NCBI GenBank assembly: GCA_013215385.1
Contig: JABSOY010000023.1
Coordinates: 1 to 64,000 of the forward strand
Direction: 5' to 3'
Source: Colwellia sp.
Lineage (GTDB): Bacteria > Pseudomonadota > Gammaproteobacteria > Enterobacterales > Alteromonadaceae
Length of the DNA stretch: 64,000 nucleotides
Under the pieces are notes generated by a model. That model was not told the origin of the DNA, ran no database searches, and saw only the letters and a list, made by a program, of their open reading frames with translations. Positions 16,622 to 25,790 of this stretch are shown here, one piece after another. Numbering within the stretch: the stretch's first letter is position 1; each line of letters opens with the position of its first letter. The translations under genes and the position numbers were made by a program.

Positions 16622-18127
16622 TTATTTCGTTAACTCAACCATCACTGCGGTATACATTTTTAAATTCAAAACGAACTGTTTCATGGTAATAAACTCATGC
16701 TCGGAATGCCCGGTATATTCGGCACCAGGCATAGATGGACCAAAGCTAACCGCATTAGGAAATAGGCGAGAGTTAGTGCCACCACCAATCGCAATCGGCT
16801 TAGCATCTTTTATACCGGTAAAGTGCGAAAATACTGAAAGTAAGGTATTAATATGTGGTGCATCTTTTTGTATAAAGGGCTCGCCAATATAATGTTCTAA
16901 TTCAGTAATATTAGCCATATTGGTTAGTTTCCATGTGGCAAGAGCATGGTTAATTTCTTGGGTTAATTGCTGTGCTGATTTTCCGCGCGGACGACGAATA
17001 TTAATGTTTAATTCAATATTGTGTTTTAGTTGTTTGATAACCGTTGGGGAAACCGTCATTGGCCCCATAAAATCATCACTATAGGCAATGTCACCAAACT
17101 TTTTCCCTTCAAGACCTAAACCAATATTATCATTAAGAAAGTTGACCAAGGTACCTGCACCATTCGATGGCCAGCGAGTCTCTGACAATAAGTCAGCTAA
17201 ATACGGTATCGCATTTACACCTTCGTCTGGTTTTGAAGAATGCGCCGATTTCCCTAATGCGGTAATGGTTAATTGTTGATCTTTTAAAATAAGATCAAAG
17301 CTTATACCTTGATAGTATCTTGCTTTAACCATTAGTCGTTGGAGTAAGCTAATGTCAGCATTTTCAATAACAGCTTTAGCATCTTCAGGTATCTGGCTGC
17401 CAAAAAAACCACCGGTAAATTCACTAATATAGGCACCGATGCCGGTGTACTTTTCTTTGTTAAAGGCTATTTTTATTGTTCCGTAGCCCTTTTCTGCAGT
17501 TACAACGGGGTATTCAGCATCTATTGTGATGTTTGTTTGTGGTAATGTATGGGTTTTTATATAGGCTTGCAGCGGCGCCCAGTCTGATTCTTCGGCCATG
17601 TATACATATAATTCTATACGCTTATTTAACTTGATATTTTTATCTTTAATCGCTTTCATGGCGTATAACGCTGTTGATATAGGTCCTTTATCGTCTTCAG
17701 TTCCGCGTCCGATAAGTTTCCCTGGCTCAGAAGTTGTGTCAAGTTCAAAAGGTGACTTCTGCCACTTTTTCGGGTTAACCGGTTGTATATCACCGTGAGT
17801 AATAATACCAAAGCGGTCTTCACCTTCACCTAAGCCGATAACAACGACGTAACCATCATCTTTATAATCAAGACCCAACGCTTTTGCTTGCTTTTTAAGT
17901 TCAGCTTTAAAGGCAATATGCTCAGGGTTGTCGTTAGCTGAAAGACCGTCGACTGCTACGGTATTGTATTTAACTAATTCGGCTAAACTCGCCACCATAG
18001 CTTGCTGATATGTATTGGCCGCATATTCAGCCGTTTGCTCAGCAATGCTACTGACCGGCTTTTCTGTTGATAATGCTGGAAGGGCGATGAAACCGAATAA
18101 GACGAGTGAAGCTAGTTTTTTGAACAC
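16622..18127 (-). CDS. Exported M20 family dipeptidase
   Basis: 501-residue di-zinc peptidase with a Sec signal peptide (MFKKLASLVLFGFIALPALS). M20 signatures in order are ITHGDIQPV (metal His and catalytic Asp), GRGTEDDKGP (bridging Asp), MAEESDW (catalytic and metal Glu) and, near the C-terminus, IGGGTNSRLF. The central dimerisation lid (about 230-370) is present. Family members of the PepV/carnosinase type cut dipeptides. With a signal peptide this one probably works in the periplasm. A strong terminator follows. There is no operon partner: the upstream region is about 400 bases of non-coding DNA and the DUF3545 gene. Confidence 0.9.
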   Translation of the reverse strand: MFKKLASLVLFGFIALPALSTEKPVSSIAEQTAEYAANTYQQAMVASLAELVKYNTVAVDGLSANDNPEHIAFKAELKKQAKALGLDYKDDGYVVVIGLGEGEDRFGIITHGDIQPVNPKKWQKSPFELDTTSEPGKLIGRGTEDDKGPISTALYAMKAIKDKNIKLNKRIELYVYMAEESDWAPLQAYIKTHTLPQTNITIDAEYPVVTAEKGYGTIKIAFNKEKYTGIGAYISEFTGGFFGSQIPEDAKAVIENADISLLQRLMVKARYYQGISFDLILKDQQLTITALGKSAHSSKPDEGVNAIPYLADLLSETRWPSNGAGTLVNFLNDNIGLGLEGKKFGDIAYSDDFMGPMTVSPTVIKQLKHNIELNINIRRPRGKSAQQLTQEINHALATWKLTNMANITELEHYIGEPFIQKDAPHINTLLSVFSHFTGIKDAKPIAIGGGTNSRLFPNAVSFGPSMPGAEYTGHSEHEFITMKQFVLNLKMYTAVMVELTK

Positions 18128-18522
18128 AGACTTTCCTTTAATTTTTTTAGATAATTAACTTGCTCTACTATAACGATTAAATGTCAGGGCAGACAGCTAC
18201 AAAATTTTAGAAATAATACCTATACAGTTACTCTATTGTAAAAGTATTATTTATTACTCTGTTAGAGGCTAGGTTATCTATTGGTTCCATATTTATTTTT
18301 TATCTGCAATATACATAAGCAAAATCAGGGCAGAAAAATAAAAGAATAAGCATTACACGTACTGGAAATAGTTAGCTGTTAACGGTGGGAGGTTAAATTG
18401 AGCTGTGTATCTTCAAAAAATGACCGGCTGTTGTTCACCAAATTGTGGCTTTTTATCAATATCAATTGCTGGGGACGATTAACCGAGCAAAGTGTATTAA
18501 CTTTACTCGTTTATTGTCTTGG
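18128..18522. other. Intergenic region, promoter area of the M20 gene
   Basis: About 395 bases without a convincing gene. TCAGGGCAGA occurs twice (about 18183 and 18326). A 20-codon frame at 18420-18482 with a CCSPNC motif has no ribosome binding site and I do not call it. Confidence 0.35.
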
Positions 18523-18696
18523 TTAACAACAATAATCTCTTAAATCAGTAAGCTCTTGTCGTAAGCGTTTTCGGTCTTTATAGCTTTCTATTTCACGCCA
18601 TTTTCTTTTTTGTGATCGCTTTGCTTTTGAGTCGTTAATTAACTCAAACGAGGTATTGAAAATATTATCATATTCATCAAAGCTAGTATGTTCCAT
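18523..18696 (-). CDS. DUF3545 family small basic protein
   Basis: 57-residue reading frame starting at ATG 18696 behind an AAGGG ribosome binding site. The C-terminal half contains KRKWREIESYKDRKRL, which I recognise as the core of the DUF3545 family, widespread in Shewanella, Vibrio and relatives (there KRKWREIEAIKD-type). It is highly charged, probably one long helix, and ends in Cys-Cys. Function unknown; the basic helix could bind nucleic acid. It is monocistronic in appearance. Confidence 0.8.
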   Translation of the reverse strand: MEHTSFDEYDNIFNTSFELINDSKAKRSQKRKWREIESYKDRKRLRQELTDLRDYCC

Positions 18697-18867
18697 GAGG
18701 ATCCCTTATTAAGCTTTATTTAATTGACCTAGTGCACTCTACAAGCTGAATATGACTTTTTTCTTACAGTTAAATGACGATTAAAATACTTTTGCTTTAA
18801 GCCGTATTAAGCAAAAAACTAAAGCTTCACTATACTAGTTTTATAGTGTTTTTATATAAGGTTAGCC

Positions 18868-19110
18868 ATGACAAAAAATAGTGATACAGAAATAATATCT
18901 CAAGCAGATATAGATAATTTATTACGTATTAATGAGTTTATTGAACAGCATGACGAAAATTCTCTGGTAAGTGAGTTAAAGCAAGCGATCTTAGATTCTG
19001 GTAAATTAGAGATAAGCCAATGGGAGTCTTTACGAGACCATATTCGGGAAATAGAAGAACTTATCCCTCATATTGATTTGATTATTAAATTGAAAAAGGA
19101 GACGAAGTAA
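18868..19110 (+). CDS. Small acidic hypothetical protein
   Basis: 80 residues, soluble and helix-rich, with a conserved-looking acidic core (SQADIDNLLRINEFIEQHD, then a REIEELIPHIDLIIKLKKE tail). No membrane segment, no Cys. A start codon at 18868 is preceded by AAGG (TATAAGGTTAGCC). A strong terminator sits directly after the stop, which supports a real single-gene transcript. I recognise no family. Confidence 0.65.
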   Translation: MTKNSDTEIISQADIDNLLRINEFIEQHDENSLVSELKQAILDSGKLEISQWESLRDHIREIEELIPHIDLIIKLKKETK

Positions 19111-19117
19111 AACTAAT

Positions 19118-19154
19118 AAAGCCCATAACAAGTTCACTTTGTTATGGGCTTTTA
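19118..19154 (+). terminator. Intrinsic terminator after the 80-residue gene
   Basis: AAGCCCATAACA and TGTTATGGGCTT form a 12-bp stem around a short loop, followed by TTATT. The preceding AAACTAATAAA allows weaker use on the other strand for the convergent peptidase gene ending at 19213. Confidence 0.85.
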
Positions 19155-19212
19155 TTGATAAATATTAACTTGCTAAATGTCCCCTTTCCTCGGGAATAGT
19201 ATTCATTGATAT

Positions 19213-20970
19213 TTAAATAAGTTGCTGATTAATCCAATCAATCGTTAATTCTTCTAATAAGGCCATAGGCAGGCTGCCGTTCTTTAACATTTGATCGTGA
19301 AAAGTACGAATGTTGAATTTTTCACCGAGCTTTTCTTCAGCCATAGCGCGTAATTCACGTATTTTTATTTCACCAATTTTGTAAGATAATGCTTGGGCTG
19401 GCCAGCTAATGTATCGGTCGATTTGCATGGTAACGTCTGCCATGCTTAACGCGGTATTTTCGGCTAAATAGTCTATCGCTTGCTGGCGCGACCAACCTTT
19501 AGCATGCATGCCCGTATCAACCACTAAACGACAAGCACGCCATGCTTCATACGTTAATCGTCCAAAGTCGCTGTAAGGGTCTTGGTAGAAACCTATTTCT
19601 TTACCTAAACGTTCAGAGTATAACCCCCAGCCTTCGCCAAATGCCGCATGATAAAGTGTTTTTCTAAACTCTGGCATATCAACTTCTTGGGCAATAGCAC
19701 TTTGCATATGGTGCCCAGGTTCAGCCTCGTGAAACGTTAACGCCTCTAAGGTATATAAAGGTTGGCTTTTTAAGTCTTGGGTATCTAAAAAGTAAGTGCC
19801 AGATGTGGTGCCACTACCATCTGAGGCTACATAATAGGCACCACCGTTAGGCGCGGGTTTTATATCGAAGGTTGAACGGGGTAATACTGTAAACCATTTT
19901 GGTAATTGTGCGGCCATTTTACGGGTAATGTAGCTGGCTTTTTCAATTAAGTCGCGCGGTTTATCGGTATAAAACTGAGGATCAGTACGTAAGAAGTTAA
20001 TAAAGGCTTGAAAGTCCCCTTTAAATTTTAGGTCTTTAATGATGACGTTCATTTCTTGGCGAATTCGAGCAACTTCATTTAAGCCTAAAGTATGAATATC
20101 GTCTGCTGACATCGACGTTGTGGTATAAAATTCAATAAGGTATTGATAATAATCACTGCCATTTTTTAACGGGCTAATACCAACATCTTGACGACAGTTA
20201 GTCATATATTTTTGAGTGAAAAAATCATAAAACTTTTGATATTCAGGAATAACTGTTTCAGTAATTAACTGTGCCGCTTTTGTTTGATAGTTTGCTTTAT
20301 CAGCTGCCGACATTCTACTGGGCATCGTTAATAATGGTTGATAAAAGTTACTTTTCTGTACATCTTTAACAATATGTTTGCTGATGCTTTTATCGTAACT
20401 CTTAAAGCTTTCGCAATAATGAGTATGCCCCTGAGCAACGGCTTCGGTTAAGTTATCAATATGCTCTTGGTTATAACGAGGAAAATCGGCAAGACTGATT
20501 AAATAGTTATCATAATCTTTAGCGGTTAAAAAGGACATATTGGCCGGAGCACCAGCAAAGTAGCTATGAAAACCTGCATAGATGTTCATCGGATAGAAAC
20601 GGTCTAGCTGTTGATAGCTTTTAGCTTCGGTTTGACGTTCATATTTAAACAAACGATAAGAAACTTGTTCTTTAGCAGAAAGTGCCGACAGTTCAATTTT
20701 ATCGAGTTTATTTAATAAGGACTGGTTATAGGTTTCACGCCTTTTTTCTGACGCTTTAGAGAAAGAAGGCAGTTTGCCATTCATTCGAAATGCATCAGGG
20801 TCTTTACGGAAGAATACTTGTTCTTTATTCGCCGTTTGCCAATGCTCATTCAAGAGTTGTTCAAATTGTTGTGACGATGTTTTAACTTCATCAGCGTTGA
20901 CAAAAAATCCTGTTGTTGCCGTTATTGAAGCAATAAGGAGTAGGGTACTTTTAACTTTATTTCTTTTCAT
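19213..20970 (-). CDS. DUF885 family exported metallopeptidase-like protein
   Basis: 585 residues with a signal peptide (LLLIASITATTGFFVNA). The DUF885 zinc motif reads HEAEPGHH at 414-421, the family's usual HExxPGHH form, and the further segments GEGWGLYSERLG and YISWPAQALSYKIGE are hallmark C-terminal motifs. Proteins of this family are predicted zinc carboxypeptidases or dipeptidases; characterised examples are few. The location is periplasmic or, less likely, extracellular. The gene is divergent from a DUF1294 gene, with 75 bases between the starts. Confidence 0.87.
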   Translation of the reverse strand: MKRNKVKSTLLLIASITATTGFFVNADEVKTSSQQFEQLLNEHWQTANKEQVFFRKDPDAFRMNGKLPSFSKASEKRRETYNQSLLNKLDKIELSALSAKEQVSYRLFKYERQTEAKSYQQLDRFYPMNIYAGFHSYFAGAPANMSFLTAKDYDNYLISLADFPRYNQEHIDNLTEAVAQGHTHYCESFKSYDKSISKHIVKDVQKSNFYQPLLTMPSRMSAADKANYQTKAAQLITETVIPEYQKFYDFFTQKYMTNCRQDVGISPLKNGSDYYQYLIEFYTTTSMSADDIHTLGLNEVARIRQEMNVIIKDLKFKGDFQAFINFLRTDPQFYTDKPRDLIEKASYITRKMAAQLPKWFTVLPRSTFDIKPAPNGGAYYVASDGSGTTSGTYFLDTQDLKSQPLYTLEALTFHEAEPGHHMQSAIAQEVDMPEFRKTLYHAAFGEGWGLYSERLGKEIGFYQDPYSDFGRLTYEAWRACRLVVDTGMHAKGWSRQQAIDYLAENTALSMADVTMQIDRYISWPAQALSYKIGEIKIRELRAMAEEKLGEKFNIRTFHDQMLKNGSLPMALLEELTIDWINQQLI

Positions 20971-21045
20971 GTTTTATTATCTTTGTTTGGTATGGAAAGC
21001 ACGGGTAATATACCAAGTGCGGTATCGCTTACAAAGTAAATTTAT

Positions 21046-21393
21046 ATGTTTTCAATGATTGTTGTGCTTTTATTCTTTTGTGGTTTAGGTTTTTTATTTT
21101 TAGAATTAGGCTTAGATGTGTTGTTTGTCGGTAGTTATTTGCTGCTAAGTTTGGTGGTTTTTGTTTGTTATGGTATTGATAAACGTAATGCGATAACAGG
21201 TCGCTGGCGCATTTCAGAAAAAACACTGCACTTATGGGCAGTTATTGGCGGATGGCCTGGAGCGTTAGTTGCTCAGAAAATGTTTCGTCATAAAACTCAG
21301 AAACGAGCGTTTATTGTGATGTTATGGCTGAGTATTATCGCTAATACGTCGGTGTTTTCTTATTATCTGTATTTAACAATAACGATTTATTAA
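21046..21393 (+). CDS. DUF1294 domain membrane protein
   Basis: 115 residues. Two N-terminal hydrophobic helices are followed by the DUF1294 signature YGIDKRNAITGRWRISEKTL and then GGWPGALVAQKMFRHKTQK, with a final membrane helix. Many relatives carry an N-terminal cold-shock domain; this one does not, so it is the membrane part alone. Function unknown. It is convergent with lipA, and a long inverted repeat lies between them. Confidence 0.88.
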   Translation: MFSMIVVLLFFCGLGFLFLELGLDVLFVGSYLLLSLVVFVCYGIDKRNAITGRWRISEKTLHLWAVIGGWPGALVAQKMFRHKTQKRAFIVMLWLSIIANTSVFSYYLYLTITIY

Positions 21394-21443
21394 AGCATCT
21401 AGCTGCATTGTTACTTGTCGAGGTACTAATATAATTTTTAGCG

Positions 21444-21503
21444 GTAACGGCTACATTTGATAGATGATCGTAGATTATCAAATGTAGCTGCTGTAATCGT
21501 TAC
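21444..21503. terminator. Long inverted repeat between convergent genes
   Basis: GCTACATTTGATA (21450-21462) and TATCAAATGTAGC (21476-21488) are a perfect 13-bp pair. Outer GTAACG/CGTTAC extend it. It lies right after the lipA stop and could end transcripts from both sides, though neither has a strong U-tract. Confidence 0.5.
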
Positions 21504-22493
21504 TTAGTCGCTGGCAGGGTTGAAACTCATTACTTCTTCACCGGCGGCTTGTTTGTCGGCATGGTAACTCGAACGTACTAATGGACCACAGGCTGCGTGA
21601 GCAAAGCCCATTTTAACCGCTTCTGCTTGGTACATGTCGAATACGTCAGGATGTACGTAACGTTCAACTGGTAAATGGTGTTTACTTGGCTGTAAGTACT
21701 GACCAATCGTTAACATGGTAACGCCATGGCTGCGTAAGTCGCGCATCACTTGTAAAATTTCTTCGTCGGTCTCACCTAAACCAACCATTAAACCTGATTT
21801 GGTCGGTACGGTTGGATTTGCTTCACCAAACTTTTTCAATAAATCTAATGACCATTGATAGTTAGCACCCGGACGTGCCTTAGTGTACAAGCGTGGCGCA
21901 GTTTCTAAGTTGTGGTTAAATACATACGGAGGGCTCGCATTTAAAATTTCTAATGCGCGATCCATACGGCCACGGAAATCAGGGACTAATATTTCAACTT
22001 TCGTGTTTGGGGCATGCTTAGCTATTTCACTAATACAGTCAGCAAACTGCTGTGCACCGCCATCTCGTAAATCATCACGATCAACAGAGGTGATAACGAC
22101 ATATTTTAACTTCATGTCTTTTAGTGTTAGTGCTAGTTTTTTCGCTTCGTCTAGTTTTGGTGCTAATGGGCGACCGTGGCCGACATCACAAAAAGGACAA
22201 CGTCGGGTACAAATATCACCTAAAATCATAAAGGTAGCAGTACCGTGGTTAAAACACTCAGATAAATTTGGGCAAGAAGCTTCTTCACACACTGAATGTA
22301 AGTCATGTTTACGTAATGCTGCTTTTATGCTGTCAATACGTTCAGAGCTACGCGGAAGTTTAATACGTAACCACTTAGGCTTTCTTAACATGGTTTCGCG
22401 TTCGGAAGGCACAATTTGAATTGGGATAAGTGCCATTTTTTCAGCATCACGCATTTTTGTGCCGGGGATAACTCGGGTTGTTTTAGTGGTCAT
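21504..22493 (-). CDS. lipA: Lipoyl synthase
   Basis: Radical-SAM enzyme that inserts two sulfurs into protein-bound octanoyl groups to make lipoate. At 329 residues it is normal length. The auxiliary cluster cysteines are Cys69, Cys74 and Cys80 ([12 protein letters not shown]). The radical SAM cluster cysteines are Cys95, Cys99 and Cys102 (CTRRCPFC). The conserved C-terminal RSSYHAD is present; its Ser serves as the fourth auxiliary-cluster ligand in the family. The start overlaps lipB by 11 bases, so the two pathway enzymes are translated together. Confidence 0.97.
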   Translation of the reverse strand: MTTKTTRVIPGTKMRDAEKMALIPIQIVPSERETMLRKPKWLRIKLPRSSERIDSIKAALRKHDLHSVCEEASCPNLSECFNHGTATFMILGDICTRRCPFCDVGHGRPLAPKLDEAKKLALTLKDMKLKYVVITSVDRDDLRDGGAQQFADCISEIAKHAPNTKVEILVPDFRGRMDRALEILNASPPYVFNHNLETAPRLYTKARPGANYQWSLDLLKKFGEANPTVPTKSGLMVGLGETDEEILQVMRDLRSHGVTMLTIGQYLQPSKHHLPVERYVHPDVFDMYQAEAVKMGFAHAACGPLVRSSYHADKQAAGEEVMSFNPASD

Positions 22494-23142
22494 TAGCTTC
22501 GTCCCAACCAGTTTTATAACTGATGTTATTGGTATTTAATAATTGAGCCAGGTGTTTAATTAAAGTTTCACCTGCTTGAACTGTATTTTTTAATTCGCTG
22601 ATATCAGCCGTTTGCACCATTTCCAGACCTTGATAACCACAAGGGTTAATGCGTAGGAATGGTGATAAATCCATGTTTACATTTAGCGCTAAGCCGTGAA
22701 ACGAGCAACCTTTTCGTATTCGTAAACCTAGTGATGCGATTTTTTTCCCGTCAACATATACACCGGGAGCATCAGGTTTTGCATTGGCGATAATATTAAA
22801 GTCTGCCAATGCGGCAATTAGCCCATTTTCAAGTAGGGTGACAAGTTCACGAACGCCAATTTTTCTGCGGCGAAGATTGATCATAAAATAGATCACTTGC
22901 TGACCTGGCCCGTGATAAGTGACTTGGCCGCCTCGGTCAACTTTTACCACTTCAATATTGCCCGGCATAAGCAAGTGCTCTTCTTTACCTGCTTGCCCCT
23001 GGGTAAATACCGCCGGGTGTTCTACTAGCCAAAGCTCATCTTGAGTTTCATCGTTGCGAACATCAGTAAAGTTCTGCATTGCCTGCCATACAGTGGTGTA
23101 ATCCATGGTGGCAAGTTGTCGAATGATTAACGAGTTTTTCAA
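22483..23142 (-). CDS. lipB: Lipoyl(octanoyl) transferase
   Basis: Transfers octanoate from acyl carrier protein to lipoyl domains, giving LipA its substrate. The 219-residue protein shows the family signature [12 protein letters not shown]. The catalytic Lys lies in [11 protein letters not shown] and the catalytic Cys in INPCGYQGL. It is cytoplasmic. Order and strand (ybeD, lipB, lipA) follow the usual gammaproteobacterial cluster, without the LysR-type gene that sits between lipB and lipA in Escherichia coli. Confidence 0.97.
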   Translation of the reverse strand: MKNSLIIRQLATMDYTTVWQAMQNFTDVRNDETQDELWLVEHPAVFTQGQAGKEEHLLMPGNIEVVKVDRGGQVTYHGPGQQVIYFMINLRRRKIGVRELVTLLENGLIAALADFNIIANAKPDAPGVYVDGKKIASLGLRIRKGCSFHGLALNVNMDLSPFLRINPCGYQGLEMVQTADISELKNTVQAGETLIKHLAQLLNTNNISYKTGWDEANDH

Positions 23143-23233
23143 GTTTTCTCTTCGCTTAATTTGATTAAAGGGATTATATCCAAATAATAGTAGGAATACA
23201 CCGGATAAAAATTAAGGGTATTCTTTAGATTGA

Positions 23234-23497
23234 TTATAAAACGTAACGAACGACATCAATGGCAGTTAGTTTTGTATAAATCGTTTCAATTTGCTCTTTA
23301 CTTGTTACTGTTACAGCAATCGAAAGAGAATGATAAGTGCCTTTGGAGCTTACTTTAATTTTTGGAGAGTAATCACCAGGTGCATGCTTTTGTAATTCAT
23401 TGATGACTAAATCAGGTAATTCATCACAAGCAACTCCCATGACTTTAAAATTAAGTACGGTAGGAAATTCTAATAGTTCATCAAACTTGGTATTCAT
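23234..23497 (-). CDS. ybeD: YbeD/DUF493 family protein
   Basis: 87-residue ferredoxin-like alpha/beta protein of the conserved YbeD family. Position between dacA and lipB and the motif PTVLNFKVMGVACDEL near the N-terminus, with SKGTYHSLSIAVTVTS in the middle, identify it. The molecular role is not known; the fold resembles ACT-type regulatory domains. A terminator lies between dacA and this gene, so it probably has its own promoter in the 160-base gap. Confidence 0.93.
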   Translation of the reverse strand: MNTKFDELLEFPTVLNFKVMGVACDELPDLVINELQKHAPGDYSPKIKVSSKGTYHSLSIAVTVTSKEQIETIYTKLTAIDVVRYVL

Positions 23498-23613
23498 CTT
23501 GTATCTCTAAAGTCAGCGGGCTTGGTAAATAGTCAATATTGAGGCATTTTATCATTAATCAAATAAAATGTGATCATTGTATTTAGTGCTTTTATTAAAG
23601 TTATGATCTTGCA

Positions 23614-23643
23614 AAGAAAAAACTCGGCAGAAGCCGAGTTTTT
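23614..23643 (-). terminator. Terminator between dacA and ybeD
   Basis: ACTCGGC/GCCGAGT stem with a four-base loop, flanked by A- and T-runs on both sides, so it can act in either direction. It sits just after the dacA stop at 23662. Confidence 0.85.
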
Positions 23644-23661
23644 AATGAAAATGTGTGATTA

Positions 23662-24849
23662 TTAATTAGCAAATTGTAATTTTACATAATCAACTAAGCG
23701 GCTAAATATACTGCCTTCATTGACTTCTTGTAACGTCACTAATGGGTATTCTGCAATATCTTCACCGTCTAAACGTAAAAATAGTTTACCAACAACGGTA
23801 CCTTTGGCTATAGGAGCTTCTAGTTGGTGGTCAAGTTCAAAGCTTGCGGCTAAATTTTTGCGTTGTCCACGAGGAATAGTAATCGGGGTATCGAGTAATA
23901 TACCTAAATCGACTTCTTTTACATCACCCATCCATACACGGTTAGCAACAAATTTTTCGCCTGCTTTATAAGGAGTATAGGTTTCAAAAAATCGGAAACC
24001 GTAGTTCAGTAGTTTTTTACTTTCTACTTTTCTTGCCCGTTCACTGTCAGTACCCATAACAACACTGACTAAACGCATGCCACCTTTAGTCGCTGAAGAA
24101 ACTAAACTATAACCGGCTTGTGAGGTATGGCCGGTTTTTAGTCCATCTACATTCATGCTTTTGTCCCACAATAAATTATTGCGGTTATATTGCTTGATAT
24201 TATTGTAAGAAAAAGATTTTTGACTATAAATTTTATATTCTTCTGGCACATCACGAATGAGTGCCATTGCTAAGGTGGCCATATCACGAGGAGTGGTTTT
24301 ATGCTCTTGGCTGTCTAGTCCGTGGCTGTTTTCAAAGTAACTACTGTTCATGCCTAGTTGCTCAGCATGACCATTCATTAATTGCGCGAATGCATCTTCG
24401 CTACCAGCAATATGCTCTGCCATAGCAACACAGGCATCGTTACCAGAAGCAACAATGATTCCTTGGTTTAATAATTTCACCGAAACTTCTGTGCCGACTT
24501 CAATAAACATTAATGATGAACCAGGGAAGTTTTTCGCCCAAGCTTTTTCGCTGATTGTTACTAAATCTTCATTTTTAATGTTGCCGCTTTCTAGTTCTTT
24601 ACCAATAATATAACTGGTCATCATCTTGGTCAGGCTTGCTGGTGCTAATAAAGTATCGGCATTACTTTCAGCGAGAACTTTTCCAGTAGTGAAATCAATA
24701 AGAATATGACCTTTTGCTTTAACTTCTGGCGGAGAAGGGATAATGGTTACTGCTTGGGCAAAAGATGAGACGCTTAAAGCAACAGCACCAATAAAACAAA
24801 GAAGTTTTTTTGAAGTTTTAGCCATTTTTTCAGCTAATCGGTAAGTCAT
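23662..24849 (-). CDS. dacA: D-alanyl-D-alanine carboxypeptidase (PBP5/6 type)
   Basis: Trims the terminal D-Ala from peptidoglycan pentapeptides in the periplasm. 395 residues with a signal peptide (cleavage after about residue 33) and the three penicillin-binding motifs: SLTK at 72-75, SGN at 135-137 and KTG at 238-240. The C-terminal beta domain and an amphipathic membrane anchor (FSRLVDYVKLQF) complete the PBP5 layout. It lies after rlpA in the mrdA-rodA-rlpA-dacA series. A clear terminator follows. Confidence 0.96.
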   Translation of the reverse strand: MTYRLAEKMAKTSKKLLCFIGAVALSVSSFAQAVTIIPSPPEVKAKGHILIDFTTGKVLAESNADTLLAPASLTKMMTSYIIGKELESGNIKNEDLVTISEKAWAKNFPGSSLMFIEVGTEVSVKLLNQGIIVASGNDACVAMAEHIAGSEDAFAQLMNGHAEQLGMNSSYFENSHGLDSQEHKTTPRDMATLAMALIRDVPEEYKIYSQKSFSYNNIKQYNRNNLLWDKSMNVDGLKTGHTSQAGYSLVSSATKGGMRLVSVVMGTDSERARKVESKKLLNYGFRFFETYTPYKAGEKFVANRVWMGDVKEVDLGILLDTPITIPRGQRKNLAASFELDHQLEAPIAKGTVVGKLFLRLDGEDIAEYPLVTLQEVNEGSIFSRLVDYVKLQFAN

Positions 24850-24950
24850 AATGTTCCTATGAGAATGAAAATAAAGGGAGATATTTTCAGAAGTATACCA
24901 TTTTTAGTGATGATTACTATCGTGGTTTTCCGGCAATTTGTTACGAGAAA

Positions 24951-25760
24951 TTATTTACGACTGAATGCTTTCGGGTAACCTGATTTTTTTAAGTTTGCCA
25001 AGATGGTATTTAGTTGTTCTTTATTGCCAATTGGCCCCATTTGAATACGATAAATTCCATTGTTTTTTGGGATTATTGTATTTATTTGATAAAGGTTTTG
25101 TAGTGCTTTTGCGGTTTTATTAGCAAGGTTTTCATTCTTAGTTGCAAAAACCTGGATATATTTACGTTGGTTAGTCTTAACAACTAAGGGCGACTTGAGC
25201 TTAGGCTGAATTACTTTCTTGGGTACTGAAAAGTCTGTAATAGCGGTAATCGTTACATTGGCTACACCGGTTTTCATCATACCTAACTTATAAGCTGCAC
25301 TGTAGGATAAGTCGATAATTCGGTCTTGGTGAAAGGGACCACGGTCATTCACTCTGACAACAACCGATTTATTATTTGCATTGTTCGTCACTTTTAAATA
25401 GGTAGGTAGTGGTAGGTTTTTATGCGCAGCGCTCATGGCGTACATATTATAAATTTCACCATTTGAGGTTAAATGACCATGAAATTTTTTGCCGTACCAA
25501 GACGCAATGCCCGTTTGACTAAAACTTTCAGCACTTTTTAATACTGAATAGGTTTTCCCACGAACTTGATACTGACTTTTATTACCACCTCTGCTGTGAG
25601 ACTCAGCTCGTGGAGTAATATCAACAAGCTCACTAGTCGTAGGAATGCGTGTTGGTTTACTGTCATTTCTTTGCTGATAACGGCCTGAGTTGCTACTGCA
25701 AGCTGCTACAACAAGTAAAAGTAAAACAAATTGTAAGGTGATGAATATATTTTTTCGCAC
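24951..25760 (-). CDS. rlpA: Septal ring lytic transglycosylase RlpA family lipoprotein
   Basis: 269 residues. The N-terminal lipobox VVAAC marks an outer-membrane lipoprotein. The central double-psi beta-barrel (about 85-180, GIASWYGKKFHG through VRVNDRGPF) carries the residues typical of RlpA, and a SPOR domain closes the chain (about 195-269), which binds denuded glycan strands at the septum. In Pseudomonas, RlpA cleaves such strands. Activity here is inferred from motif retention. It follows rodA by 30 bases in the cell-wall block. Confidence 0.93.
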   Translation of the reverse strand: MRKNIFITLQFVLLLLVVAACSSNSGRYQQRNDSKPTRIPTTSELVDITPRAESHSRGGNKSQYQVRGKTYSVLKSAESFSQTGIASWYGKKFHGHLTSNGEIYNMYAMSAAHKNLPLPTYLKVTNNANNKSVVVRVNDRGPFHQDRIIDLSYSAAYKLGMMKTGVANVTITAITDFSVPKKVIQPKLKSPLVVKTNQRKYIQVFATKNENLANKTAKALQNLYQINTIIPKNNGIYRIQMGPIGNKEQLNTILANLKKSGYPKAFSRK

Positions 25761-25790
25761 TTTAGTGTGTCTTATTTTTTATTGGTGAAT

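Noticed and set aside
18420-18482. 20-codon frame with a CCSPNC motif
   Set aside because: Very short, no ribosome binding site, no partner; chance frame in a non-coding stretch.
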